A DNA stretch of 64,000 bases from contig JBGTBY010000025.1 of NCBI GenBank assembly GCA_041749075.1, positions 1-64,000 on the forward strand, written 5' to 3'. A model generated the notes under the pieces. It was not told the origin of the DNA. It searched no databases and worked only from the letters and a program-made list of their open reading frames with translations. The position numbers and the translations under genes were made by a program. Below are positions 1 through 8,171 of this stretch, one piece after another. This stretch comes from CAMTWZ01 sp041749075. GTDB lineage: Bacteria > Bacteroidota > Rhodothermia > Balneolales > HLUCCA01. Each line of letters starts with the position of its first letter. Position 1 is the first letter of the stretch.

Positions 1-140
1 AACGCCTTGAAGGAGCCGCCGAATTTGGACGCCAGCACTTTCGTGATCGCTGCGGTGAGGGTGGTTTTGCCGTGGTCAACGTGTCCGATCGTTCCGATGT
101 TCACGTGAGGCTTCGAGCGTACAAATGATTCTTTTGCCAT
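1..140 (-). CDS. tuf: Elongation factor Tu, N-terminal part (runs off the left edge)
   Basis: The reverse strand from the ATG at 138-140 encodes MAKESFVRSKPHVNIGTIGH, followed by VDHGKTTLTAAIT. This is the EF-Tu N-terminus with its G1 P-loop (GHVDHGKT). EF-Tu delivers aminoacyl-tRNA to the ribosome as a GTP complex. Only about 46 residues are inside the window. The gene is the last of a run of four tRNA genes on the same strand, the classic thrU-tyrU-glyT-thrT-tufB arrangement of many bacteria, so it is probably co-transcribed with them from the promoter near 569-597. Start and identity are clear; only completeness is unknown. Confidence 0.97.
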   Translation of the reverse strand, partial: MAKESFVRSKPHVNIGTIGHVDHGKTTLTAAITKVLASKFGGSFKA

Positions 141-194
141 GATGCCAGCCTAAGGTTTGATTGAATGGATAAAAGTGATTCTTTTTGAAAAGTG

Positions 195-266
<72 letters not shown>

Positions 267-284
267 GACCGATTAAATTCTTGG

Positions 285-357
285 AGCGGGCGACGAGGCT
301 CGAACTCGCGACATTCAGCTTGGAAGGCTGATGCTCTACCAACTGAGCTACACCCGC
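285..357 (-). tRNA. tRNA-Gly(TCC)
   Basis: Minus strand: acceptor GCGGGTG pairs with CGCCCGC, the anticodon stem is TCAGC/GCTGA with loop CTTCCAA (anticodon TCC), and the T-loop is GTTCGAGCC. It lies 18 bp upstream of tRNA-Thr(GGT) in the tRNA-tuf operon. Confidence 0.95.
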
Positions 358-373
358 AGATAAACAAAAACAG

Positions 374-455
374 TGGGGGGAGAAGGATTCGAACCTTCGA
401 AGTCGAAGACAACAGATTTACAGTCTGCCCCAGTTGGCCGCTTTGGTATCCCCCC
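374..455 (-). tRNA. tRNA-Tyr(GTA)
   Basis: Minus strand: acceptor GGGGGGA pairs with TCCCCCC plus discriminator A. The anticodon loop CTGTAAA gives GTA, and the extra arm is long (class II), as expected for bacterial tRNA-Tyr. It is the second tRNA of the operon. Confidence 0.95.
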
Positions 456-477
456 TATTCACAAATTGTCAAAGATG

Positions 478-550
478 AGCTGGTGATAAGATTCGAACTT
501 ACGACCGGCTGATTACAAGTCAGCTGCTCTACCAACTGAGCTACACCAGC
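478..550 (-). tRNA. tRNA-Thr(TGT)
   Basis: Minus strand: acceptor GCTGGTG pairs with CACCAGC. Anticodon stem GCTGA/TCAGC with loop CTTGTAA gives TGT. It is the first tRNA of the Thr-Tyr-Gly-Thr-tuf transcription unit. Confidence 0.95.
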
Positions 551-568
551 GCTCATGGAAAGACCCGA

Positions 569-597
569 AAAATACACAGCTTTTAGTTACTTGTCAA
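569..597 (-). promoter_or_regulatory. Probable promoter of the tRNA-tuf operon
   Basis: On the minus strand TTGACA (592-597) is followed after exactly 17 bp by TATTTT (569-574), about 18 bp upstream of the first tRNA. The -35 box overlaps the last codons of the DedA gene. This is a standard sigma-70-like pair rather than the TTTG/TAnnTTTG boxes typical of Bacteroidota. Confidence 0.6.
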
Positions 598-1219
598 CAA
601 GTTTCCTTGCATATAGCTGGCGTAATTTGTAAATCGCGAACAAGGCCAGCCCGACCAGCACCAAGCTACCATAGGTATTGAGATAGCGTCCGATCACTTC
701 CCAATTCTCGCGGATCAACCAGCCGGCCCATAACAGCAGGGCATTCCATAACAATGCGCTTATTGCGCTGGCCCAAATCGCGGTATGGATGGGGATGTGG
801 CTAATGCCCGCCATCAGTGAAATGACCGACCGGGTACCGGCAAGGAAGCGATTCGCCAAAATCACCCCGGCTCCCCACCGGTTCATCCACCGTTTGGCTT
901 GATCGGTGTAGTTGAAACTGATATATCGGAAGAGCCAATGGGATTCTTTATGGATATTGATTCCATCCCCCCATTTGGATCCCAACGCATACATACTCAT
1001 AAATCCGGTGATGGAGGCGATCGTGGTTCCGATCAGCATGATGTCGAATCGAACGAGTCCGTCGGCGGCTAGATATCCAGCGAAGGCCACCAGAACATCA
1101 CCCGGAATCGGTGGTATCACATTTTCGACATAGGCGATCGTGAAGAAGATCAGGTAAACCAGCGATACCGGCGCCAGTCGAACATATTCGACAACGATTT
1201 GGGTGATTTCCTCAAACAT
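587..1219 (-). CDS. DedA-family (VTT/SNARE-associated) inner membrane protein
   Basis: This 210-residue polytopic protein has hydrophobic segments near residues 17-35, 50-80, 140-165 and 175-200. The family motif NRFLAGTRSVISLMAGIS (about residues 122-139) is where DedA proteins carry the conserved R and G of the re-entrant region. Members act as undecaprenyl-phosphate or phospholipid flippases/transporters; which lipid this one moves cannot be told from sequence. Its start lies 8 bp inside the end of ispDF, so the two are translationally coupled in a queA-ispDF-dedA operon. It is distinct from the longer alkaline-phosphatase-fused DedA forms. Confidence 0.85.
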   Translation of the reverse strand: MFEEITQIVVEYVRLAPVSLVYLIFFTIAYVENVIPPIPGDVLVAFAGYLAADGLVRFDIMLIGTTIASITGFMSMYALGSKWGDGINIHKESHWLFRYISFNYTDQAKRWMNRWGAGVILANRFLAGTRSVISLMAGISHIPIHTAIWASAISALLWNALLLWAGWLIRENWEVIGRYLNTYGSLVLVGLALFAIYKLRQLYARKLVDK

Positions 1220-2375
1220 GGACTAGCAAAGCTGTTGCCATTGCCGCCATCCCCTCTTTTCTTCCCACGAACCCCATCGTTTCATTGGTCGTGGCTTTGA
1301 TGGAGATCCGGTCTGGTGACATTCCGATATCTTCGGCCAAATTCTGACGCATCTGATCCACATAAGGCGCGATTTTCGGCTTTTCGGCCAGAAGGGTTGC
1401 GTCGATGTTGCGGATCTGGAAGCCTCTTGCAGCAATCAAATCCACTGCTTTGCGAAGCAGAATCCGACTGTCGATGTTCTTGAACTCGGCACTGGTGTCG
1501 GGGAAATGGGTTCCAATGTCGCCTAGGGCCAAGGCTCCTAGAATGGCGTCCGTGATGGCATGCAGCAGTACATCGGCGTCGGAATGACCGAGCAATCCAG
1601 TCTCGTGTGGAATTTCGACCCCACCCAGAATCAATTTTCGACCGGATGTCAATTGATGCACATCATATCCATAACCGATACGGATGTCTGGTAAGCTTGA
1701 TTGCATGCGCTTCTCCGCGTAATAGAGATCTTGGGGATACGTCAATTTCACATTTTCAGGATTGCCTTCCACCAGGTGGACCGGATGTCCAGCCAACTCC
1801 ACCAGACTTGATTCATCCGTACCGAACATATCCGAATTGATGGCTTTTTTGTACGCCGATAGAAGGATGTCGCGCCTGAACACCTGGGGCGTTTGAACCG
1901 TGAACACGTGACTGCGATCGACAGTGGAACGGATTCGTGTATCAGGACCCACCTTTTTCAGTGTATCGGCAACCGGCAAACCCGGAAGCGCTGCACCATG
2001 TGCTGCGGCGGCACGAAACACATCCCGAATGACTTTCTCAGACACGAAGGGACGCACGGCATCATGAACAGCGATCAGATCCGCATCCGGAGACACCATT
2101 CTTAACGCGTTCCAAACCGAGAACATCCGTTCGGATCCGCCATCCACCACTCTGGCCTTCGCGTTCGGCAGGGCGGCTTGGATGGATGCCATGATTTGCT
2201 CACGATAGGGACCCGTGGAAGGGACGATCACTTCCGTAATGCTCTCGATGGAGGAAAAAGCGGACAGTGTGTGCTCCAGGACCGATTTTCCGCCCACAAC
2301 CAAAAATGGCTTGGGGATTTCGCTCCTCATCCGGCTTCCTGTTCCTGCCGCAGGGACGATCAACGAAACCTTCAT
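1212..2375 (-). CDS. ispDF: Bifunctional IspDF of the MEP isoprenoid pathway
   Basis: A 387-residue fusion. Residues 1-225 are IspD (MEP cytidylyltransferase), with the nucleotide-binding AAGTGSRM near residue 10 and the HDAVRPFV motif near 104. Residues from about 231 are IspF (MEcPP synthase), starting IRIGYGYDVH with the zinc-binding DxH and continuing GHSDADVLLHAITDAILG and DIGTHFPDT. Together they catalyse steps 3 and 5 of the non-mevalonate route to IPP/DMAPP; the step between them (IspE) is encoded elsewhere. The gene starts 4 bp after queA and overlaps the DedA gene by 8 bp. IspDF fusions are best known from alpha- and epsilon-proteobacteria. Confidence 0.95.
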   Translation of the reverse strand: MKVSLIVPAAGTGSRMRSEIPKPFLVVGGKSVLEHTLSAFSSIESITEVIVPSTGPYREQIMASIQAALPNAKARVVDGGSERMFSVWNALRMVSPDADLIAVHDAVRPFVSEKVIRDVFRAAAAHGAALPGLPVADTLKKVGPDTRIRSTVDRSHVFTVQTPQVFRRDILLSAYKKAINSDMFGTDESSLVELAGHPVHLVEGNPENVKLTYPQDLYYAEKRMQSSLPDIRIGYGYDVHQLTSGRKLILGGVEIPHETGLLGHSDADVLLHAITDAILGALALGDIGTHFPDTSAEFKNIDSRILLRKAVDLIAARGFQIRNIDATLLAEKPKIAPYVDQMRQNLAEDIGMSPDRISIKATTNETMGFVGRKEGMAAMATALLVHV

Positions 2376-2379
2376 ACGC

Positions 2380-3426
2380 TCAGATGATCAGCATGGCATC
2401 GCCAAAGGAGTAGAAGCGATACTTGTTTTTATGTGCTTCGCTGTATGCATGCATCAAGAATTCGAAATCGCAGAATGCGGAAACCAACATCAATAAGGTG
2501 GATTCCGGCTGATGGAAATTCGTGATGAGCCCTTCTGTGATCTTGAATTCGTATGGAGGATAAATGAATTTATCCGTCCAACCGTACGATGGTTTGATGT
2601 GACCGCTAGCGGTGATGGACGTTTCGATCGCCCTCACACTGGATGTGCCACACGCCACAACTTTATTCTTCTTACGATCCAGAACTTGGTTGATGATGTC
2701 GGTGGTCTCTTGTGTGATGTAGTAGTTTTCCGAATCCATCCGGTGCTTGGTCAAATCTTCGACCTCGACTTGGCGGAACGTACCCCATCCGATGTGCAAG
2801 GTGATGGGGGTCATATCCACGCCCTTGGCTTTCAGCTTTTCAATCAGTTCGGGTGTGAAGTGCATGCCAGCGGTCGGCGCGGCAACGGCACCACGCTCAC
2901 GAGCGAAGATGGTTTGATAGCGTTCCTTGTCGGCTTCTTCAGACTTCCGGGTGACATAAGGAGGAAGAGGCATCTCACCAATCTTGTCGAGAGTGGCATA
3001 CAGTTCTTCATTCGGACCGTCGAATAAGAATCGGACTGTACGACCTCGGGATGTGGTGTTGTCGACAACCTCGGCCACTAGGTCTTCATCGAAATACAGT
3101 TTGTTGCCTATGCGGATTTTTCTAGCCGGTTCAACCAGCACATCCCACAGTTTGTTTTCAGGCTGAAGCTCGCGAAGCAAGAATACTTCGATGTCGGCTT
3201 CAGTCTTCTCTTTCTTGCCTGTGAGGCGGGCCGGGAACACCTTGGTATCGTTGTAAACCAAGCAATCTCCAGCATTCATGTACTCATGGAGGTCTGAAAA
3301 CAGCCGATGTTCAATCGTTTTCTTTGCTCTGTTTATGACCATGAGCTTCGACGCGTCTCGTGGTTCCACAGGATGAGAAGGTATTTTCAGCTTGTCGAAC
3401 TCGTAACGGAAATCAGTTAGTTTCAT
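2380..3426 (-). CDS. queA: S-adenosylmethionine:tRNA ribosyltransferase-isomerase
   Basis: 348 residues, the normal QueA length, beginning MKLTDFRYEFDKLKIPSHPV. QueA hallmarks include YNDTKVFPARL near residue 60, GAVAAPTAGMHFT near 195 and GWGTFRQVEVEDL. It transfers and isomerises the ribosyl of SAM onto preQ1 at tRNA position 34 to make epoxyqueuosine. One of its natural substrates, tRNA-Tyr(GTA), is encoded 3 kb away. It is first in a queA-ispDF-dedA operon; the ATG at 3424-3426 is the only sensible start. Confidence 0.97.
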   Translation of the reverse strand: MKLTDFRYEFDKLKIPSHPVEPRDASKLMVINRAKKTIEHRLFSDLHEYMNAGDCLVYNDTKVFPARLTGKKEKTEADIEVFLLRELQPENKLWDVLVEPARKIRIGNKLYFDEDLVAEVVDNTTSRGRTVRFLFDGPNEELYATLDKIGEMPLPPYVTRKSEEADKERYQTIFARERGAVAAPTAGMHFTPELIEKLKAKGVDMTPITLHIGWGTFRQVEVEDLTKHRMDSENYYITQETTDIINQVLDRKKNKVVACGTSSVRAIETSITASGHIKPSYGWTDKFIYPPYEFKITEGLITNFHQPESTLLMLVSAFCDFEFLMHAYSEAHKNKYRFYSFGDAMLII

Positions 3427-3542
3427 CGGGTAGGTTTGGACATCTGGGTCCTGAAAAAAGATTGCTTGCGCGTAGTTTCAATCTTCAGAAAATATTACTA
3501 ATATACGGCTCTTTAGTCCCTATGACAAGTTACCGCTATCTC

Positions 3543-3629
3543 GGAGGTGTGCCAGAGCGGTTGAACGGGGCGGTCTCGAAAACCGTTATTCACGCAAGTG
3601 AATCGGGGGTTCGAATCCCTCCACCTCCG
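3543..3629 (+). tRNA. tRNA-Ser(CGA)
   Basis: Acceptor GGAGGTG pairs with CACCTCC, discriminator G. Anticodon loop CTCGAAA gives CGA, and there is a long variable arm (about 3583-3600). CCA is not encoded, and a T-rich run follows at 3633-3639 that could help termination. Confidence 0.96.
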
Positions 3630-3693
3630 CACTTTTTTTCTTGTGGCATCATATGATTCGATTTAGTACGTTACACTCAGATTGGAGAACCAT

Positions 3694-4161
3694 ATGAAAT
3701 CAACCGCTTTTCTTCTTTTCGGAATATTGCTTCTGGGTATCGCCCCTGACGCGAACGCGCAATTGCGCCAAGATGAAGTCAATCCGTACCAATGGACCGG
3801 CTCCATTGTTCGCACTCAGCCACCCGCTCAAAACGGTGTCAACTTGTTGGAACGATTCAATTTCCGCATGTCTCATTCCTATGAAATGAGCATGGGAACC
3901 ATGGGTGGCCAGACCTACAACCAAAATTATTATACCAATACGATGCAGATGCAATTCAACGACCGCATGACAGGCCGTTTGGATGTCGCATTCGCTCACT
4001 CGCCTTTCGGAAATGGCTTGATGATGAATCAAGGACCGCAGATTTTCATCCGGAATGCCGAAATCAACTATCAGATCTCTCCCCGCACGAATTTCAGCTT
4101 CTCCTTTCAGCAGAATCAGGGATACAACCGGTTCAACGATCGCTTCTACCACGGTTATTAA
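3694..4161 (+). CDS. Small exported protein of unknown function
   Basis: 155 residues from the ATG at 3694, which has GGAGA at 3684-3688 as ribosome-binding site; a TTG 12 bp upstream also lies in frame but would consume that site. Residues 1-21 form a signal peptide with a cleavage site after ANA (before QLRQ). The mature part is rich in N, Q, M, Y and F and alternates polar and aromatic residues, as in an outer-membrane or periplasmic beta-structured protein (for example FSFSFQQNQGYNRFNDRFY at the end). I do not recognise a family. The LytR_C gene follows 9 bp downstream, so it may head the long operon. Confidence 0.7.
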   Translation: MKSTAFLLFGILLLGIAPDANAQLRQDEVNPYQWTGSIVRTQPPAQNGVNLLERFNFRMSHSYEMSMGTMGGQTYNQNYYTNTMQMQFNDRMTGRLDVAFAHSPFGNGLMMNQGPQIFIRNAEINYQISPRTNFSFSFQQNQGYNRFNDRFYHGY

Positions 4162-4170
4162 GCCAACAGG

Positions 4171-4614
4171 ATGAGCGCATCGAAGTCTGAGAGTCGGTTA
4201 AATCTGCTCATCTGGGTCGCCGGGTCTATATTGATGGTTCTGATCGTGGCATTGTTGTTCAGAGTCGTCGTACCGCGCATCCACTCCGACCGGGATGCAA
4301 GCGGCCAAGCCCTCATCAGCGACATCATCCAAGTGCAAGTCTTAAACGGTGCCGGTCGAGCCGGATTGGCCAACCGATTCACCGCAGCCCTTCGCAAAAA
4401 CGGATTCGATGTGGTGGAGACCGGAAATTTCGAGTCGTTCGACATCCCCAACACGTATGTGATCGATCGGCTCGGCAATATTGAAAACGCCAGACGAGTG
4501 GCACGTGCCTTGAACTTGGATGAAGACCGGATCGTCCGGGAAGTTTCCGAAGGGTTCTACCTCGACGCAACCGTTGTAATCGGTTTGGATTACGACACCT
4601 TAAACCTACCCTGA
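4171..4614 (+). CDS. LytR C-terminal domain (LytR_C) membrane protein
   Basis: 147 residues with one membrane anchor at about residues 11-35 and a C-terminal LytR_C domain (residues 50-143, beginning IQVQVLNGAGRAGLA). LytR_C domains occur at the end of LytR-CpsA-Psr wall-polymer ligases and as stand-alone proteins; the catalytic LCP domain is absent here. The stand-alone form next to rsfS is a recurring gene pair in FCB bacteria. Its stop codon directly abuts the rsfS ATG. Its function in an organism without teichoic acid is unknown. Confidence 0.8.
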   Translation: MSASKSESRLNLLIWVAGSILMVLIVALLFRVVVPRIHSDRDASGQALISDIIQVQVLNGAGRAGLANRFTAALRKNGFDVVETGNFESFDIPNTYVIDRLGNIENARRVARALNLDEDRIVREVSEGFYLDATVVIGLDYDTLNLP

Positions 4615-4983
4615 ATGCCTTCCACTGATTTATCCGCATTTCCACCATTGGTGGGCTGCATCGCCGAAAGTCTCTTAGAAAAGAAAGCCGAAGATATCCG
4701 AATTTTGGATGTGTCGACCATCTCCTCCATCACCGATTATTTTGTGATCTGCAGTGCGAACTCCGACACCCACTCCAAAGCGGTTGCTGGCCATGTGCTG
4801 GAACAATCCAAAAAAGTATTGAATGAACGCACCTTTGGAAAAGAGGGCTTCGAGTCGAGTAAATGGATCGTATTGGATTATTTCGATGTGGTTGTTCACA
4901 TCTTCGTACCTGAAAGCCGCTCCTTCTATGCGTTAGAGCGGATGTGGAATGATGCGAATGTGACGACCGTACAGGATACATGA
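4615..4983 (+). CDS. rsfS: Ribosomal silencing factor RsfS
   Basis: 122 residues of the RsfS/YbeB/Iojap family: LLEKKAEDIRILDVS, then SITDYFVICSANSDTHSKAVA and the C-terminal WIVLDYFDVVVHIF. RsfS binds L14 (uL14) of the large subunit and blocks subunit joining in starvation. The start ATG is immediately after the LytR_C stop. In many Bacteroidota rsfS is followed by ftsH; here a sensor kinase gene follows 12 bp later. Confidence 0.93.
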   Translation: MPSTDLSAFPPLVGCIAESLLEKKAEDIRILDVSTISSITDYFVICSANSDTHSKAVAGHVLEQSKKVLNERTFGKEGFESSKWIVLDYFDVVVHIFVPESRSFYALERMWNDANVTTVQDT

Positions 4984-5007
4984 ATATATTAGGGCGTGAG
5001 AACTTAT

Positions 5008-8000
5008 ATGCGCCCTTATCGATCTCCTCTGCTGTTCGGCCTGATCAGCGTTGTCATTCTGGGCTTACTGGCTTGGATTCGCCCCGATCTGCGATGGAAC
5101 TCCTTTCCCACACCGGATCGCTCATCGATCGCTTCTGAATCTGTTGCGCGTGCGAATCACGTGATTACCGGGCTCGTCACCCAACTCCCGACACATCCGA
5201 ATTCCGAATTCGCTGATTACTCCTCATCAGATGAGAGGTTGGATTGGTCGGATCGGTTTCGTCCGTTGCGTCCTGGTGATGAGCGGATCGACATCGACTC
5301 CACCCGTTTCCTGATCCGCAACCAACAGGCTGTTTGGATCAATCTGCGGGTGGAGACCAATACCGGGTATCGACTCTATCAAACCGCGCCATATATGGCT
5401 CTTGAAGGGCCCTATCGCTTTTATGATACCGGAATTCAGGATGTGGCATGGTTTCTGGGTGAAATCGAATCACTCCCATTGGGCATCCACGCGTTCCGAT
5501 TTGAAGTGAACGGTAAGCGGATCGGTTATTTGGTATCGGATGGGAGTTATTACCCTGCCCGTCAAAAATTGGCTGTGTTGTTTCCTTGGATATGGACAAC
5601 CCTGCTCACCATGAGCCTGATCGCATTCATCTTTTGGATTCGTTCCAAATCCACCTCCAAACAGCGGAATCTTATTCCGTCCATATTCTTCCTGCTGCTC
5701 CCGGAATTGGTGATCCGAACCCAATGGGGCGAGCATGCCGCGATGCTGGTCCATCAGCCGTTGGAGAATGAAGCCTTGTGGGGATTATGGGTCCGAGCCC
5801 TGAGCTATGTTGTGGCCGCACTCTTGCTGAGCGATGTCTTGCTGAGAATCAAGCGATTGTATGGATTCATCTGGTACCCAAGAACGATCGCTTTTTCGGC
5901 ACTTTTCGGGGTTCTTTCCGGATTCACCATTCTCGGATTGTCAAAAAACCTGTTTCGGATCTCCATCAGTGAACCCTTTCAAGTATTGGGCATTGACGTG
6001 GTGCCAGACACATCCACATTGATCCTATATCTGGGCGGAGCATTGTTGACGGCTTCCGCCTTATTGGCGATCGTACTGATCGGATGGTTTCTAATGAACA
6101 CGGAAACAGATCGCATCCGATGGATGCATCTTTTTTCAGCACTCGGATTCATTTACAGCTTGTCTGTGGGCTTCACCATCACTATGCCCCATCATCATTG
6201 GATGATCCTCATCAGCGTCATTACCGGCTTGTTCTTGTATTCGACCACCTATCTGATCCACCGAAAGCCGGAGTTGATGCGGCAGATGTCCCCGTTTCGG
6301 CAGTTGCTGCTTGGGGTCGTGATCTTGTCCACGTTCATGTACCCGATGTTTTACATGGCCAATCAAACCCAGTATGACCAGGGACTGACCCGATTGGCCG
6401 AAACCACCGCACAAGACGGCATCGCATCGGATCGGCAGTTCGGGTTGCAATCTCCGTTCCGCATCGCCATCTATGAGGAGGGTGAACGGCTCGACATCAC
6501 CGGCGATTACATGACCGGGCAATTCAACGATCGACTGACTCTGCACGAAGCCTATCTCGGAATGCGTTCAGGGGAAGTGGTTCGGCGGGATGTGGACGGA
6601 CCATATTTCAGATATCAGGAAGTGGCCTCGAAAGTGGATGATACCGTTGCGATTGTGAGCGCACGCATGCAGAATCCGTACAATCACATGTTCGCGTTCT
6701 TCAGGCTGATGTTCATCCTGATGGGCTTGGCCCTCATCGGCTTTCCGATATTCCGGTTCATCACCGGTAATAAGATCACACTTTTCCAGGGTCGGGAACG
6801 ATTCGAGTACCGCATCCTCGACACCTACATCATATCGAGCTTCTTATTTCTCTTGATACTGGTGATTATGACACGACAAATCATCATCAATCAGAACGCA
6901 TCGAAGATCGAGTTGGAACTGATCACCAAGCTCGAACTACTATCCGAGCCGATTGAGAGTCGATCAGATGTCGATGTCGATTATTTCCTGTATCAAAACG
7001 GCGTGTTGACCGATTTCAGCGAAGTGTATCAATATGAAGGAGTCCTGCCCGCGGTACTCATTCCGAAAGAGATTCATGAGCTCTTGTTCGTTTCGGAGCA
7101 GGAACGAGGCATACAGCGGATCGATTCGCCCATCGGAACCTTGCTCATCGCGTTCAAAAAACTTGATGAGGACCGTGTGTTGGCTATTCCGGCGAATTTG
7201 AACGCCAACAAATACATGGATGAGATCCTGCAGACCACTAGTTTTTCCATCATCATTTATTTATTCATATTCGGTTTGTTCATCGGCGGTACGGTTTTCA
7301 TTTCCCGTGAATTGATGTACCCCATCCATCAATTCCAACAGGGTTTGCAACGGATTTCTGCGGGTCAATTGGACACCTTGATTCCGGTGACCTCAAAAGA
7401 CGAGATCGGTGAATTGGCCAACGCCTATAACCTGATGGTGTTCAAACTCAAGGATCTTCAGAACGAATTGGCGGATAAGGAACGTCAGACCGCGTGGGCG
7501 GAGATGGCCAGGCAGGTGGCGCATGAGATCAAGAATCCGCTGACCCCGATGAAGCTCAGCATCCAGCATCTGTATCAGCAAATCCTGTTCGGCGATAAGA
7601 CGATGGACGAAGTGAAGCCTATGATTTCGCGGATCTCGGAAACCCTCATTCGAGAAATCGATTCGCTAAACAACATCGCCAATGATTTTTCCAAATTCGC
7701 CCGGCCGATCACAGAAGATTTTGTGGTTGTGAACCTGAATGATTCCATCACATCCATTCTGGATCTGTACAAACATGACCGGCGCCTCTATTTGTGGGCG
7801 GATTTGTCGGATCAAGCATTGCCAATCTATGCCGCCCCGGATGAAATCAAGCGCGTTCTCTTGAATCTGGTGAAGAATGCGATGGAAGCCTTGCCTTCGG
7901 GCGGTATTGTGGCCATCCGCACCTATCTCTATCGGGATCATGCGTATGTGGAAGTGATCGACAACGGAAGCGGCATCCAAGACGAGCTCAAAACCCGTAT

Positions 8001-8160
8001 TTTCATACCGAACTTCTCAACCAAAAGCACGGGTACCGGCTTGGGCTTGGCCATCTGCAAAAAAGTGGTGGAAGCCCATAAAGGCCACATCGAATTCGCA
8101 AGCGCCCAAGGCATGGGCACAACGTTCACCATCCGCTTCCCGCTCACACCTGTCGCCTAA
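5008..8160 (+). CDS. Large multi-pass sensor histidine kinase (NtrY-like core)
   Basis: About 1,050 residues. There is an N-terminal membrane segment, an extracytoplasmic beta-rich region (residues 35-185), a block of about eight hydrophobic helices (190-460), a second sensor region, two more membrane helices flanking another extracytoplasmic domain, then HAMP (about 765-820), HisKA (WAEMARQVAHEIKNPLTPMK; the phosphoacceptor His is at 7522-7524) and HATPase_c (NLVKNAMEAL, DNGSGI, TGLGLAI). The H-box closely resembles NtrY-type kinases. The ATG at 5008 is preferred; GTG at 4996 is possible but leaves no room for a ribosome-binding site. No response regulator is adjacent. The MATE gene follows 11 bp later. 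Confidence 0.88.
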   Translation: MRPYRSPLLFGLISVVILGLLAWIRPDLRWNSFPTPDRSSIASESVARANHVITGLVTQLPTHPNSEFADYSSSDERLDWSDRFRPLRPGDERIDIDSTRFLIRNQQAVWINLRVETNTGYRLYQTAPYMALEGPYRFYDTGIQDVAWFLGEIESLPLGIHAFRFEVNGKRIGYLVSDGSYYPARQKLAVLFPWIWTTLLTMSLIAFIFWIRSKSTSKQRNLIPSIFFLLLPELVIRTQWGEHAAMLVHQPLENEALWGLWVRALSYVVAALLLSDVLLRIKRLYGFIWYPRTIAFSALFGVLSGFTILGLSKNLFRISISEPFQVLGIDVVPDTSTLILYLGGALLTASALLAIVLIGWFLMNTETDRIRWMHLFSALGFIYSLSVGFTITMPHHHWMILISVITGLFLYSTTYLIHRKPELMRQMSPFRQLLLGVVILSTFMYPMFYMANQTQYDQGLTRLAETTAQDGIASDRQFGLQSPFRIAIYEEGERLDITGDYMTGQFNDRLTLHEAYLGMRSGEVVRRDVDGPYFRYQEVASKVDDTVAIVSARMQNPYNHMFAFFRLMFILMGLALIGFPIFRFITGNKITLFQGRERFEYRILDTYIISSFLFLLILVIMTRQIIINQNASKIELELITKLELLSEPIESRSDVDVDYFLYQNGVLTDFSEVYQYEGVLPAVLIPKEIHELLFVSEQERGIQRIDSPIGTLLIAFKKLDEDRVLAIPANLNANKYMDEILQTTSFSIIIYLFIFGLFIGGTVFISRELMYPIHQFQQGLQRISAGQLDTLIPVTSKDEIGELANAYNLMVFKLKDLQNELADKERQTAWAEMARQVAHEIKNPLTPMKLSIQHLYQQILFGDKTMDEVKPMISRISETLIREIDSLNNIANDFSKFARPITEDFVVVNLNDSITSILDLYKHDRRLYLWADLSDQALPIYAAPDEIKRVLLNLVKNAMEALPSGGIVAIRTYLYRDHAYVEVIDNGSGIQDELKTRIFIPNFSTKSTGTGLGLAICKKVVEAHKGHIEFASAQGMGTTFTIRFPLTPVA

Positions 8161-8171
8161 TCTCCTTTTCA

